A stretch of 64,000 bases of DNA from Dipylidium caninum (GCA_017562135.1 QEYB01000952.1:310001-374000), one strand, 5' to 3'; positions 9,939 to 22,308 are shown, counted from the stretch's first letter. Made by a program: numbers and translations. Notes: generated by a model not told the origin, from the letters alone.

Positions 9939-12900
9939 CTAGCGTTTTGAAGCAGAGAGACGGAGGTTGACGTAGACGTCACGGATGCGACTGGGACAGC
10001 AGGAGAAAATGGAGTTCACCTGATGGCAGATGGCACGGGCACTAGTCCATTGGGCCTCGAAAACAAGGCTTGCAATGTCTTCCAGACCAAATCGCCGGGT
10101 TTTCTCTTCACCAGCAGCGTCCAATTCCATACGCGAAGTCGATAACGGCACTATACCTGTGCCTCCACTCTGTTGTCCTGTCAACGGTGGCTTCAGAAGA
10201 GGACAATTAGTGAGAGACTTTGCAAACAGAATTGGGGCACATCATTTCACCCCAAAGGATATCTATCCTCAGATGGCATCTATCACGACAAATAATTGAA
10301 CAATCAAGTAGTAATTTGAAGTAACAAATCTAGCCCAAGTGTATGCGATCATATCCGAGGACAAATACCGTTGTACAGATTAAATATTGGTGGCCCTTAA
10401 CAGAAGGTAACGTGTAATCAAATAAAACCCTTTTGCGCTTCAGATGATAAATCATGAAACTAGAATCCCGGCACGTCGTAAAACTAATAGAGAATCACGA
10501 GGAAAAAGTTGGAGTATAAAACCAAAGCATGATAATCGGTTGGTGTGGTTCAAAAAGAATGAACTGAAGAAATTTTATGGTACTAACAAAGTGAAAACAG
10601 TCCCATTAAAAAGTGGGCATGAAGAAAACGTCAGATCATGTAGCATGAACTCACAAGGTAGTGAATGATAAATTGAACTTTTGAGAGAGGCTTTTCGGAG
10701 AAATCACCAGGTGTGTTAGCAGCAGAACAAAAGGAGCAGTCCACGACATGAGACATTGGTACTGTCAGGGGCTTGGAACCGCCGCGGAAAACCCTCGGCA
10801 GACGAAAGCTTGGAGTTCCAACTTTTCTCGTGATATGGCTACAATCGGGGACGTGCAAAGCACAATGGCTTATCCAAGAAGCGTAAGCAAACTTGTTAGA
10901 AGCTGGAAAAATGCACATATTCTCGGAAGTTGGAAAACATAACCAATCTTCGGTTAAAAATGTAACTCGGATTTCTAAAATATGATACATGAAAAAAGAG
11001 TATTCATTTCATGCGCCAAGAAAGGAGTGCACTTCGTACAGCAACTCGTTAAAAAGGAAACCACTTCCACGTCCAAATAGACTGCATAATGACACGGGCC
11101 CATATCATCACAATAAATGAATGAGAAGTCAAAGGACCAAGGAGGGTGGTACCAGCCTTCCCATAAAAAGTGCCTGTGGGGAATGTGTGGCTTATGAGTG
11201 AGGAAGTACATGGGAAGAAAAAAATGAATCAATATCGTAGATGATAAGAAAGTTGTACTAGTATAACAATAGCATGAACAAATGAAAAATAACATGTAGT
11301 GAACATATTCTACGGAAGAGGTTTAAAGAGTTAATTTCAACTCCAAACCATGGTATTTTGCGTGGCAGCGCACATGAGTTGTACACTTAAGCTTTTGTTC
11401 TTTAGCACCAATCACGAGGGTAACATAAACTAGCAGACTAATGCATCCAAAAGTTGGGGATGAAACAACTATGACGCACAATCGCGAAACACACGAAACT
11501 TCACGCATTTAAGAAATTTCTTTTATAATAAGTACGAAGCCTAAGCGTGATTTGAAAAGAAGTTTGATAGGGTTCCAAAAATGATTAAATCAAAAGAAAA
11601 CATACTAAGTTGAACATCACGTGAAGTGGGACCACGCAAGTGAGTAGCCCGATACTTCCTCAATGGGAGGTTACGAGTCATCGCATCATTGGAGGATGCA
11701 GACGAAGAGGCAAATGAACTGTCACCAAGCCCTGAAACTTGCATCCCACGATCGTTGTCTCCAACTACTGGATCATAGCGACCTGTTGTCAATGTAAAGT
11801 AGTACCTGGTAAGATCGCCAGGCTAAGAATAAAACGAATTATGGGGATGTACTTGAAGCCTTTGTATTAAATCATTGAGCATTCGCAATTTAATTTTAAG
11901 TAAAGACAATCAAACTGCAGTAAAAAACAAAGACAGGAAATTCTATATGTCGAGGATGAAACCGATATTTAATTAGTTTCGACGTTAATATCACCTGAAA
12001 AAAATAGCCTTAAAAAAGCGCAAAGGTGTAAGTAAGTAAGGTTATATTGTACTACTTCCTTTTTAAATAGACGAAGTAATTAAATGTGAAGGTTACCTAC
12101 AAAATACAAAAGTTTTGTAACATTACAAAGCAAGGCTTGTGCGCTATAGAATTTATTGAAAATCGGACTTTATCAGCCACAATACAGTTGTAAAGGGTAA
12201 GCATTTGGCAAAATTATACTGCAAGAAGGAGGCATCTAAGACTATATATGGAAGTAGTAGTGCTATGAACTTCTCATCGAGCTAATATAGAAAAAAGATG
12301 AATTTAAGAATAATAGATGTAAGAAGACATCTGAACTTGAAAAATAGTTTTCTCATGAGAGCATAAATCACCCGACACCCTGGTTCCTATTGAGGTGATA
12401 AATATGATCATCTCAGACTGTTAATATGTGGCTAGACTAATTCGTAAACACGTAGATCACAAACAAGATCATTAATCGATGTAAAAAACCAGCAAGGGCA
12501 AGGCACGATTAAGAAACAGGTTGGGGGACGTACTATGTTCGCGAATTAAAACAAAATGTGGACGGGCGTTGTTTTTCGTGTACTCTCCCAAAGTCATACT
12601 GAGATCTAGGGGTCTGCGTTCAACGATCTGATGGGATTGTTTGTCCGGGTCGATCCATTCCTCCAGGCGGTAAGCGTAGCCCTCGTGCTGTCGCAATTTG
12701 CGCCTGTTGATAGCTTCATTAAGAACCCTTTCAAGAGTCGCCGATGTTGGGAAGCGAACAAGACTAATACCCTGGGCTAAGTGTCTTTAAGGGAAGAAAA
12801 GACAATACAGCAAATATTTGAAAGGTTTGTCATAGAGCACACGTTGCAATTCACGAGTAACAAAGCTATTTCACTTAAATTTACAACTGTATAATGAAAA

Positions 12901-14017
12901 TCAGTTCTCGACAAAACTTGGATTGAATTAAACAAAAACATTCGTGGAGATATCAGACAATTTTTACAAAATATTATCTCAGAATCATATGGTACATATA
13001 GATAGAGCTTACACGGTAACATAAACTAAGGGTTCCGCGATTACTTCATGCGGAGGAGGAGCAACGGCGACGTTCTCTACTAAGGCCAAGGCGTCAAAAT
13101 CGTATTTGTAAATAGAATCCGAAAAGTTAATAGGGGGGAAGTCATCAACATCATCCTGTGTATCATACATATACACATCTATTTTCCTGATTATTGATCT
13201 GATGAAATAAATATAAATTGAGGTAAGGATGAGTGAGGATACATTCATCCAAACGCAAAATCTTACGCAGCGTCCTTCTCGAGATGACATGATTCAGAGT
13301 TGAATGCAACAATTGCCAATGGATTTTCATTAAAGTGTTGCCAAAGAGACAATCCCACTAAATCTCGAACAGTACAGGAGGAGGTGGGCTGCACAGATAA
13401 GGATATCTTAGGAAGGCCAGGAATGCGCCAAAACCATATTACAAAAGGTCTCAAACGTGATGCAGACTGATTTTTTCGGAGGCAACCGCTTTTGCCATTG
13501 GCCAATCTTCCATCAAAAATGGCAAAATCATTGAATTTGTTCACCGATTTCCCATCCAAACGCGTCTTCTCCAGGGCTAGAGTGAGCGCTGATTTCTTCG
13601 ATTGATCAATATGAGGAAGAGGTAATGGATCCTGAGCGATAAATTCAGGGACACACTCAGCCGTACCTACAGAACTAGATTTCAAAAACAAAATCACCTT
13701 CAGAATAATACGAACGACAGGTAGTATTTGACGTTAGTATCTTCCGCCTATATTGTTTATATAAGCGCGTCCAAACGGAAAAACCTAGAGAAAAAACTGT
13801 CGAAGGAATACAATACTTGAATCAGGAGTATATATAATTTCAGGCGAAAGTGAATAGAGGGTAATCGGGAGGGCATCTCTAAGAATATAAAAAAAGCACA
13901 TTACGTCTTGAGGTCTTCAGCCATAAACTCGCTACAATGGCTACATATTTTCTCGCACATTGATGTATCGTCTGAAACTACAAACACATTTCGGAGTTCC
14001 TGCAAAATCGCCTCCAT
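9939..14017 (-). CDS. MAPKAP1: SIN1/MAPKAP1, mTORC2 subunit
   Basis: SIN1 is an obligate mTORC2 subunit that brings Akt/SGK/PKC substrates to the kinase. Seven exons join in phase: 13905-14017, 13267-13674, 13015-13186, 12534-12771, 11606-11782, 10655-10974 and 9939-10190 (about 559 aa; the human protein is 522). The N-terminus has VVSDDTSMCEK, like the vertebrate VTSDDTGMCE. The CRIM domain covers VRDLVGLSLWQHF and DDVDDFPPINFSDSIYKY, ending FDALALVEN, against vertebrate DTDFPPLD and FSTLALVEK. A Ras-binding-like domain has RRKLRQHEGYAYRLEEW and ends FVLIREHS. The PH domain starts at RKYRATHLRGPTSRDVQL and includes SKPLTVPMSHVVDCSF. Its last helix is FEAQWTSARAICHQVNSIF, and the protein ends soon after at SASKR. 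The PH domain appears enlarged by about 35 residues (see findings). The start Met is supported by the SIN1-like N-terminal motif close behind it. There are no frame breaks. Confidence 0.85.
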
Positions 14018-14294
14018 TCAGAAGAGGCGGAGAGCAGATCTGGGAAAGAACTCGGCATTTACGCCAGGGATCGCAGTAGGCGGCCCAATCAGAAACCAAA
14101 ATCAGGGCCAGTTAGACACCGACGTAACACAAGAATATATACGTTAAAATAAAACCAAAAGTTTAAAAACACAAAATTAAAACATACAATTAATTACATT
14201 TTTCACAAATTTTAAATTTGTTTTAACGTTAATAATACTTTGCATTTTGCAAGGCTATTCAAGGAGGCGCCATTCCTAAGTCTGTGTGTAGTTT
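14018..14294. promoter_or_regulatory. Shared divergent promoter region of SIN1 and FBXL4
   Basis: These 277 bases separate the two start codons, which point away from each other. The stretch is strongly AT-rich and contains a perfect 8+8 inverted repeat, ACAAATTT-t-AAATTTGT, at 14205-14221. An AACGTTAAT element follows. No canonical TATA arrangement is evident. Because SIN1 and FBXL4 lie so close, they probably share regulatory DNA. Confidence 0.5.
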
Positions 14295-17200
14295 ATGGAT
14301 GGGTCGAAATCGAATTATTTCGCTGAAACTGAATTGTTCGTCAAAGAAGTAATTGAATGCAGCTCACAATACGGCGAGGATGGTAGAACTGCTTTCGTTG
14401 CGGACAATTTATGCGGTCCTCCAACAATTTACCCAAATTTCGAGGACTCAACTCGCTCCTGTGCTTTTGTAAGATATTAAATTTTCAAATGTTGCATTCT
14501 CCATTTACAGCTGCATTATGGAACCCGATGGGAATCTTATCCAGGTTCCTTGAAGCCAATATCTGGCGCTCCGCCATCCTACTCAAGCACCGATTATGTC
14601 GATGTTTTCTTCGAACGGCCGCTGATTGTTGTTCGTGTAAAAATTTATGAGACTTTCTTTCCTGGTGCTGTTGTAGCTATACGTGCATGTTATCGAGATC
14701 AACCAAGCGAAAACCCAGTTAATGCTCGTGGGATGTATTGGGCCACCCTGTGGCAGTCAACTTGCCATAATGTTTTATCAAAATTATCGCTGATAGTCAG
14801 TGAACAATCGGTCGTGTCGACAAATTCCAGTGGATCTTGCCACTTTGGGAAAGCTCGGATTTTCGCTCCCGACTTAGTGAGTATTTTTGTTTTGTTGATA
14901 TAAACTTTATTCTTTCTCTCTAATCGTTGGTCATTTTTTAGTGTAATATCCCACTAGTGCCTACAGATCTTATTCGTATTGAGTTCGACATTCGTCGTTG
15001 CCTTTACCATACTCAAATTGATGCGATACAGGTGGGGGGATATGAACCTATTTCGGACGATGATGCCGAACATCATTGGAAAAAAATTGGCAAACATCGC
15101 TTAATTTCTAGGCAGGAATTAGAGCTGTACCTTCCAGTTATTGAGGAAATCAATAATGGGAGGAGGCAATCTTTAAGCAGTTTACCATCTTCACACGCTG
15201 TAAGTTTTATGTTATTCAATTTCTTCCTTGATACTGTTTATTTCCTGTTTGTTTTTATGTAGATTCCTTGTGTGGACGATGTTGATGACTACCCCGTTAA
15301 CTTGCTAATGTCACAATCTACCGCCGAACTTGGTTTTATTCAAAATTCTGCAATTTGTCCCATATCGATAGCTTTATGCAAGTTTCCTTCCTCGTTAACC
15401 TCGCTGGCTCTTCTGCATCAAACGACATTGTCACTTAGTGGAAATCCCTTTTCCAGTTCGATCGACTCAATCCTTGGTTTTCCGGTATGCGTATTTACGT
15501 TGATAATTTCCTCATGCACCATTTATTTCAGCAGGAAATTCTTCTTGAAATTTTCCGCTACTTAGACCTTCAGACTCTCTGTCGTGTATCCTCAGTTTGT
15601 CGGTGAGCTTTACACAATTAGAAAAATTCTAGAGTCCGTTTAGATGTTTTTGATGCTTACTTTTTTAGGGCTTTCTATCGTCTTGCCGATGAGACGTTGT
15701 CAAGGCTTGAAAGTCTTAATTTACAAGCTCTTTGGCAGACAACAACAGACAGTAGTCTCTCGGTACTTGCCAAACGATTGCACAGAGGCAGAGTAAGGAC
15801 TGTATCATCTAGCGACAAATCCCACGGGCGAGGCTCGAGGTCGGAGAGGCAACCGTATCATTACGCCTCATGGAGTAGTCTCACAGGACAGGGTGTCACT
15901 CACCATACTACTCTAGTCTCTGGTGCTCGTGTACCACCACTTGACAGACTTCGTTCGCCTATGATAAACGGATCTGACGATGTTTCGCACTACGCTGCAT
16001 CATCTCGGCTTAAAAGACTTGATATTTCTTGGTGTGGCAACTATCAGGCGGTAGGTCACAACCCTTGCTATAAGCTCTTTCCATCCACAATTATTGTCTT
16101 TTTTTATTTTTAAGTACAAAACGGTAGCGGTTCTTCTTCTGCCGATGAACTTGTGATCCATGTGATGGTTAATCACTGTTGCATTTAATTCGACCCGTAT
16201 AATGTATAATGTAGATCAGTAGACCTAATGCCACGTGCTATCCCTGGTTCCTTGCTTCTCATAATTTTTGCACTATCCAACAAAGGCATATAATGAATTT
16301 GTAAATGTGGACTATTACTGCTTACACTCGATAATTCCCATTATTGGGAAACTTTTTGCGTATATCGTTCCATTTTTACCGTGTTTATGTGTTACTGAAT
16401 ATTTCAAACTTCCATTTTTGGTAAAACTCTTGTTATATTTTGTCTATTTGTCATTTGAGTGTGCGTCGAGACGCTTGAAAGGCTGTACAACTGAGTATCT
16501 GTTGGCTCACTTCAGATATCCACTTATGGGTTTTGTCAGTTTCTCAATGAGGTCGGGCGCAACCTGACGACTCTTCGTCTAGTTTCGTGCCAGATGCTTA
16601 ACGATGAATGCCTTCTACAACTCATCAACATTTGCGGCCAACTCGAAGGTATTTTCTTCGTATAAAACTTATGTACTCCTTTTTTCAACTTCTCGCATAC
16701 TTCCCGAAGGATATTTGGTACCCGATTTGCCAAAGTCATTATTATCAAGTGTAAATTGCTTATTTAACATAACTCATCCACCTTACATTGATCCGGATGT
16801 CCATCATCAGTGATTTAAACGTGCTGAATCATATTCCGTTGGGGTCCACCTGTTAGTCTAAGTATTTTGGTGAACGCGCAAATTTGATCCTTTTTGCCAG
16901 TACCCTTGCTATTAATCATTGAAACTAATAGTGGTGGCCTCACTGTTTTTTTTCTGCCAGAACTGGATCTCTCGTCTTGCAGATCTATAACCAGCGGTGG
17001 ATTTATTCCTCTGGGTCGGCTGATTAAGTTACGTTGGCTTACCTTATATAGGACTCGCATAGCAGATGCCGCCTTGCATAACTTAGCCAACTTGTGCCAA
17101 CACCTCCGGCATCTGAATCTCGGCTCATGCGTTTATATCGAAAATGCAGACGCTGTTGTTGATCACGTCACCGCCAACAATCCGTGAGTTGTTTTTCCTT

Positions 17201-18003
17201 TGAAATTCTTTTATGGTTGTCCGACTTTAACATTAAGTTTACAATACCACTCCTGTTATGTATGTGTTTTTCCTCAACACGTTATTAAAATCTCTATCTT
17301 TCAAGCTTAACCGATCGTGTATCCCAAATTTCAATGCATATTCTATTTGAAAAACCTTTTGATTCACGCATTTTTATTTTAGTTATTTAGAATCTTTTGT
17401 GCTGTGGCGATGTCGAAATTTAACCAGCGTTGGAGTTCTACGGATCGCTGACCGCTGTTCACACTTGCTCAGACTCGATTTAGGATGGTGCACGGGTATT
17501 GAGTCAGAAGCGTCCAATTGCTTTCGTGAGCTGGCTTACCGCTGCTGTAGTCTTCGAGTCCTTTCTCTTGCGGCCATTCGGTTTGTGCCAATGCTTGACA
17601 TGAAAGTGTTCTTGCTATTCAACCCATTTTAATGGGATTTCGTATTAACAGATCTGTAACACCCGCTGACGTAGATGCTATTGCCGACTCATTGCACGAC
17701 TCGCTTGTCGATTTGGACCTAATAGGTAACGCTCTCATCACACACTCGTGTATCAATCGTCTTCTCCTTATTTGCAAGAACTTGGCCTTTTTGGATATCT
17801 CCCATTGTCCCTCAATCTCTGTCTTCGAAGCATTTTCTCTTAAAACTACTTACACCCACTGCAATATTGCTTTTTATCATCATAATTTTGCATCCTCACC
17901 TCCGCACACTACATCGATGAGTTATCAGTTACTACAGCTGCCGGCGCCCCGACAGGCTTCTCCCCTTGTGTTGCCAGGACCACAAGAGGATCTTGATGGC
18001 TAA
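14295..18003 (+). CDS. FBXL4: F-box/LRR-repeat protein 4
   Basis: FBXL4 is the substrate receptor of an SCF ubiquitin ligase at the mitochondrial outer membrane that restrains mitophagy by turning over BNIP3/NIX (known for the vertebrate protein). Ten exons join in phase to give about 792 aa: 14295-14468, 14511-14876, 14942-15199, 15263-15484, 15532-15602, 15669-16050, 16516-16648, 16961-17183, 17383-17580 and 17652-18003. The discoidin-like N-terminal domain has FVKEVIECSSQYGEDG and YETFFPGAVVAIRACYR. The F-box is EILLEIFRYLDLQTLCRVSS. Leucine-rich repeats follow, including LYRTRIADAALHNLANLC, LNLGSCVYIENAD and LDLGWCTGIES, then LAFLDISHCPSI near the end. An in-frame stop sits directly before the ATG, so no mitochondrial targeting sequence is encoded by this exon. 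A leader could still come from an upstream exon through the AG at 14290-14291. About 70 extra polar residues lie between the F-box and the second LRR block. This is one of the cleanest genes in the window. Confidence 0.92.
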
Positions 18004-18403
18004 TATCGACTTCAGACCGTTACACAATCTGACAATCCAGATGCTATTTTCTTATTTGTACGCTGATGTTTCAGTTGCGCTATATTTTATTTTCTAGCCG
18101 TAGTTTTCATTTGTTACTGCAATGATGACCTGTAAGCGTTTTCGCAGTTGAAATAGCTATTCTTTCTTTTTAATGTAATTGCTGGTGGAATTGTATGTTT
18201 TCTTCTCGAGTACGTGAATGTATTTCAGATTATAAGGAGCGCTGATCGTGTCCTGCGGCTCCTATAGATAGAGCTAAACTGATTTAAAGGGGCTGGGTGG
18301 AGCTGCGTTGGTCGGGTCATTTATCTGGTGTTGATTTCAAATCTACGAATCTAAAGTACAATCATGCCACCATTTAAGTAATACTGCTTGATTGATACAT
18401 GGG
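18004..18403. other. FBXL4 3' flank
   Basis: AT-rich 3' UTR or intergenic DNA after the FBXL4 stop. I see no coding signal. Confidence 0.4.
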
Positions 18404-18715
18404 TCATTGTGCATAACTGTACGCTAAGGCGTGTCTTCTCATGATGCGTTTGACCATTGGCTGGGTATAATGATACATGAAAAATACAAAGAGGCGGAAA
18501 TAAACACATGCGATCACAAAAATATTTGTGCTTTCCCTCGGCGGTAAGGGTGGCTCACACCATTCGTCGGAATGATTAAGCTTTACCAAGTGATTATTTG
18601 TCGGCTTAAAGCGCATTTCCAGAGTAAAGTAGCATTCGCATACGAGACACATTCTGCCAAATGACATGAGAAGAGGTAATACGAAAAAATCACAGATATC
18701 AGCGGAAACAATCAA
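18404..18715 (-). CDS. Hypothetical membrane-protein exon
   Basis: An open frame follows an AG acceptor at about 18716 and runs to TGA. It shows a hydrophobic segment (DFFVLPLLMSFGRMCLV), a polar stretch with SDEWCEPPLPPRE, a second hydrophobic segment (IFVIACVYFRLFVFFMY) and a basic tail (VKRIMRRHALAYSYAQ). This would be the last exon of a multipass protein. The tail faintly recalls TMEM39, but no upstream exons are visible before CHMP1 begins on the other strand, so I do not assign a family. Confidence 0.3.
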   Translation of the reverse strand: MIVSADICDFFVLPLLMSFGRMCLVCECYFTLEMRFKPTNNHLVKLNHSDEWCEPPLPPRESTNIFVIACVYFRLFVFFMYHYTQPMVKRIMRRHALAYSYAQ

Positions 18716-19317
18716 GAACTACGTAAACGTCACTTATGTGGTATTTTATCTGGTTAAAACAGTTGTGTGGCCAAAAACAGGTGAGCGTGAAGTAAGCAGC
18801 ATTTAGGTATTAGGGTGTAGAAAATTAAAAAGGGCAATGACGACTTATATAGATCAACATTGGGTCTGTCGAAAGATTCAACAATAGTCTGCAAGGAAGC
18901 GTTTCATTCAAAAACCAAAATGTGATGCTCGAGTACTCTCTACATAAGTTTTCTGTCATAATATAACAAAACGAATTACGGTTAACAAGCACCCTACAGC
19001 ATCCTTCACTTAAAAACTAAAGTCTCTCTCATTCATATCGGTAGAAAGGAAAAACTCTTACTGAAGAAAACTAGCAAAAACAATGAACATATTAAACAGG
19101 CAACTTGGCCTGTATCAATGATAAGAAAAGTTACACACGCAACACTGATTAAAATCATTTTTTTAAAAGCTTTATACAAACCATTGTATTTTGTTAAGTG
19201 GCGATAATTTCATGATTAATTTGACAAACATGGTTGTTTAAAATAATCAAGGGAAGCTTCACGTTTGGTTCCTCTCGTCACCTATCGTCTGCGCGGTCGG
19301 TTCCTCTCGTCATTACG
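18716..19317. other. Upstream region of CHMP1, no gene recognised
   Basis: AT-rich. A short direct repeat (GGTTCCTCTCGTCA, about 19267-19280, and a near copy at 19300-19313) lies just before the CHMP1 start. It could be promoter-associated. Confidence 0.35.
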
Positions 19318-21404
19318 ATGAATCTGTTTAAGCGACAATCGCTTGAAGGTAACTGAGGTATAATTCCATTTTGGAAGACGTTATATTCGATTTGAATTTC
19401 AGTGGTAAACAGCTTACTCGCTATTCTCAAAAAGCGCAGTCCGAGTCCATCGCGTACCGAAATAAATTGAAGAAGGTGTGCTCGATTCCGATATGATTTG
19501 TAACTTAGGCCTTGGAAAACAAAAACGTAGACGCAGCTAGAATATATGCCGAAGATTCAATCAGAAAACACCGGGAAAGCATTCAATATATGGTGATGGC
19601 ATCTCGGATTGACGCCGTTCAGGCACGTCTGAAGACAGCGTCGACAATGAAGTCGATGACAAAAGATATCGGTAGGGTCACAAGTAGGTTGAAATCGAGT
19701 ATGGCGTCGATGGATTTGGGGAAAATGGAGAAAGTGATGTCGGACTTCGAGAAAACCTTCACAGATCTCGATGTTAGAACTGGTACGGTCGAAGGTACTA
19801 TGAGTGCCGTGATGGCAACAAATGCTCCTGAAAATGAAATACAGGGTCTTATTAAACAAGTAACTTAAACTGATGTCACTTTTCTTACCCCAAATTTTTA
19901 TTTTTTGCGATATATTTTTGGTTTGTTTTGTATATTTTCTCTTTTTAATGGTTATTGGCCATTGTTTGTTTATTCACTTTATTTCACTGTATTTCCGTTG
20001 TCTTGTGGTCTTATTCCTACGTTTTAAAATTCAATCCCCCCCCGTAATGATTTTTTTCACCCCTTTGCATAACGGACTATTTACTCATTCAGATTTACGA
20101 AGTTATTTGTAATTTTTTTACCTTTGCTTCAGTTCATTTGTCCCGTTAATTATAAAACTGTTTCATGAATAGTGTCTATGCCTCCTTCCAGTTAGTAAAT
20201 ATAGATCTCGGCCTTCATCAATCCCCAATGGTGATGGGTCGTCATATATCTTCGAGTACCTTAAACCTCTTTGTTACGCATTCCACAAATGACTTGTTCG
20301 TCTTGCCTCTTTCGCCTGGATAGAAATAATATTAGTCCTAATAAATGCACTGACAGTTCAGCTCACGGTGCTATAGTGACGATAGCCTTGCTTTTCTAAG
20401 TCTCATCTCGATGATTAAGGGACAACCAAAAATAGCTCTTTGGGCCACATCAATCTTGCTACGGTTACATGGCAAATAGTGAGTCTTTGCACTTTACTTA
20501 GTTGTTTGCTTGCCTTGCATCTTGTCATGTGATACTCGGGAGTGTGTTGATCCTACGACTTAAATCAAAAACACTAACAATTCATTTCGCTTTCGGTTGC
20601 TTGTCATGAATATTTCGCGTGCATACTTAATTGTATTTTTCCCTTTTCAATATTTTTGCCCAATTTTTTTTTAAAATCCACTCATTCTTCACTTTATTTT
20701 ATATAGGCATTTACATACTCGTAGTTCTTTTAACTGTATTGTCTTTCTGTGCCATCGAGTTCCAGCAGTTAATCAGCGTCGCGTGGCGCATTCCACATCG
20801 TACTGGTGCGTCTGGTGTGGTACCCAAAATAGCGATTCTAGCTCTTAAACTGCATTTCCACATTGTCAACCCCAATATTTCGAGAACGACATTTTTCAAC
20901 TTAAAGCTTCCACCGTCTTAATGGCCAATTTTCCTTAACTTATTACCGCCTAATTTTTCTCCAGGCCAAATAAACCAATGTCTATTGTTTGGTCGATGCC
21001 AAATGCTCAACAACTAAGTGCATGCGAAACGCGGGGGGGCGAGAACACGTCAGATCATGCGTTCATATTTATTTTGAAACGCGGACGGCTCTAAGTTCAT
21101 TTAACGTCTGTCTTCCCGTTTTAGGTTGCCGAGGAGAATGGTCTTGAGGTGGAAGCCGCTATGGCTGGCGCCATGGTTCCCACAGACTCCGTTGCGGCTC
21201 CAGCTAATGGTGAACGCAACTTAGTAGCTGACGATGAACTCTCGAAAAGGTAAGCCACACGACCCGCCCCTCCTCTGCGGCCACAAGTGCAAAAGCATAC
21301 ATCAGGCAGCCTAGGGATTTGTACCATCATCCATCTGCACGTAATTATTGACGACTTATGAAAAATTTGGTTTCCTTCAAAGGCTTGCTTCTCTGAGAAA
21401 CTGA
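19318..21404 (+). CDS. CHMP1: CHMP1, ESCRT-III associated protein (Did2)
   Basis: CHMP1 recruits the VPS4 ATPase and remodels endosomal membranes. The main exon, 19509-19859, encodes helices starting ALENKNVDAARIYAEDSIRK and including MASRIDAVQARLKTAST and DLGKMEKVMSDFEKTF. Exon 19403-19475 encodes the first helix (KQLTRYSQKAQSESIAYRNK). Exon 21125-21249 encodes VAEENGLEVEAAMAGAM, and the last exon, 21383-21404, completes the C-terminus. The C-terminus DDELSKRLASLRN is a perfect MIM1 motif (D/ExxLxxRLxxLR/K), the site that binds the VPS4 MIT domain. The exon 3-4-5 junctions keep phase. The first exon is less certain: ATG at 19318 encodes MNLFKRQSLE and ends at a GT, but its phase does not match exon 2 by one base. 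The 1.27-kb intron 19860-21124 contains only fortuitous open frames. Confidence 0.85.
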
Positions 21405-21828
21405 CTGCCAATGCTTGACCAGGATTTCTCGATTTACTTCACATACTATGCGGCAGAACTTCTCATAACCGCCATCATATGCTCGTGATATTGAAGAAAC
21501 TTCCATCACATTCTGTCTGCCGAACTACACCACCCTCGCCTTTTCCTTTATTAACTTATATAGATTCACTTATTATGTATACGTGCGAACAGATCCTTTG
21601 TATAAGAATTTAATTACCATCTTTTTTTAATGATAGTACAAACAATGCCATTGATATCACATAAGGGTCTTGGTTCCTTAAAATAATCGGGGGCCAGACC
21701 AAACGGGTGACGGAGGGCACGGATTAGAGACAGTGCCCAAATGACAGTCTGATCATTGAGTCAGTGAAAAATTTACAGACAAGTGACCCATTACATTTAG
21801 GAACGGGTGGCTTGTGTAGTAGGCGGTA

Positions 21829-22308
21829 TCAGGGTCCATTTGCTGATAGGTGGGCAACAATATACACAGAGGACAGGACAACCAGACTTCCAGCCAAAGT
21901 GAGGCCGCAAGTGCTCCAAGTTATCTGCAATAGTAAAGTGAGCAAAAGTCGACCTACCGTCGGAGTAATAAGAGGAGCGTGGGCCAAAACAATAGGCAAT
22001 GCGAAACAGGATGTGACAAGTACGGTGTGAAGGAACAACATTATGCTCCACGCAGAACCATGCCGCTCACATTGTGAGTTTACCGCCACCAAGAGCGGAA
22101 TAGGCGCAACTATGTAGAAAGGTATAACCCCGAGGGGTTTCCAATTACTAAAAATTGGTTAAGTGCCCCGATGGGTTACTGACTGATTTCCTGCAATGAT
22201 ACACCCGATGAAAAGCATTGCGAAGCCAATGGAGACTAGAAAAGCTAAACCCACAACGACTAGGGCAAAAATTATGAAAAGAGTTCTGAAATTACTTTTT
22301 ACATTCAT
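21829..22308 (-). CDS. LEPROT: LEPROT/VPS55 family membrane protein
   Basis: Small four-helix endosomal protein that acts in late endosome-to-vacuole/lysosome sorting (VPS55) and lowers surface levels of leptin and growth hormone receptors (LEPROT). Three exons join in phase: 22184-22308, 21958-22147 and 21829-21924 (136 aa; human 131). TM1 is [21 protein letters not shown]2 with the family's proline pair reads [18 protein letters not shown]3 is [18 protein letters not shown] and TM4 follows [19 protein letters not shown], close to the vertebrate KWGACGLVLAGNAVIFLT. The introns are only 36 nt (22148-22183) and 33 nt (21925-21957). The first ATG in the open frame (22306-22308) is chosen as start. 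The gene lies tail to tail with CHMP1, another endosomal protein. Confidence 0.82.

Noticed and set aside
19873..21120. Open frames inside the CHMP1 intron, some hydrophobic
   Set aside because: Low-complexity T-rich translation with no splice or family support.
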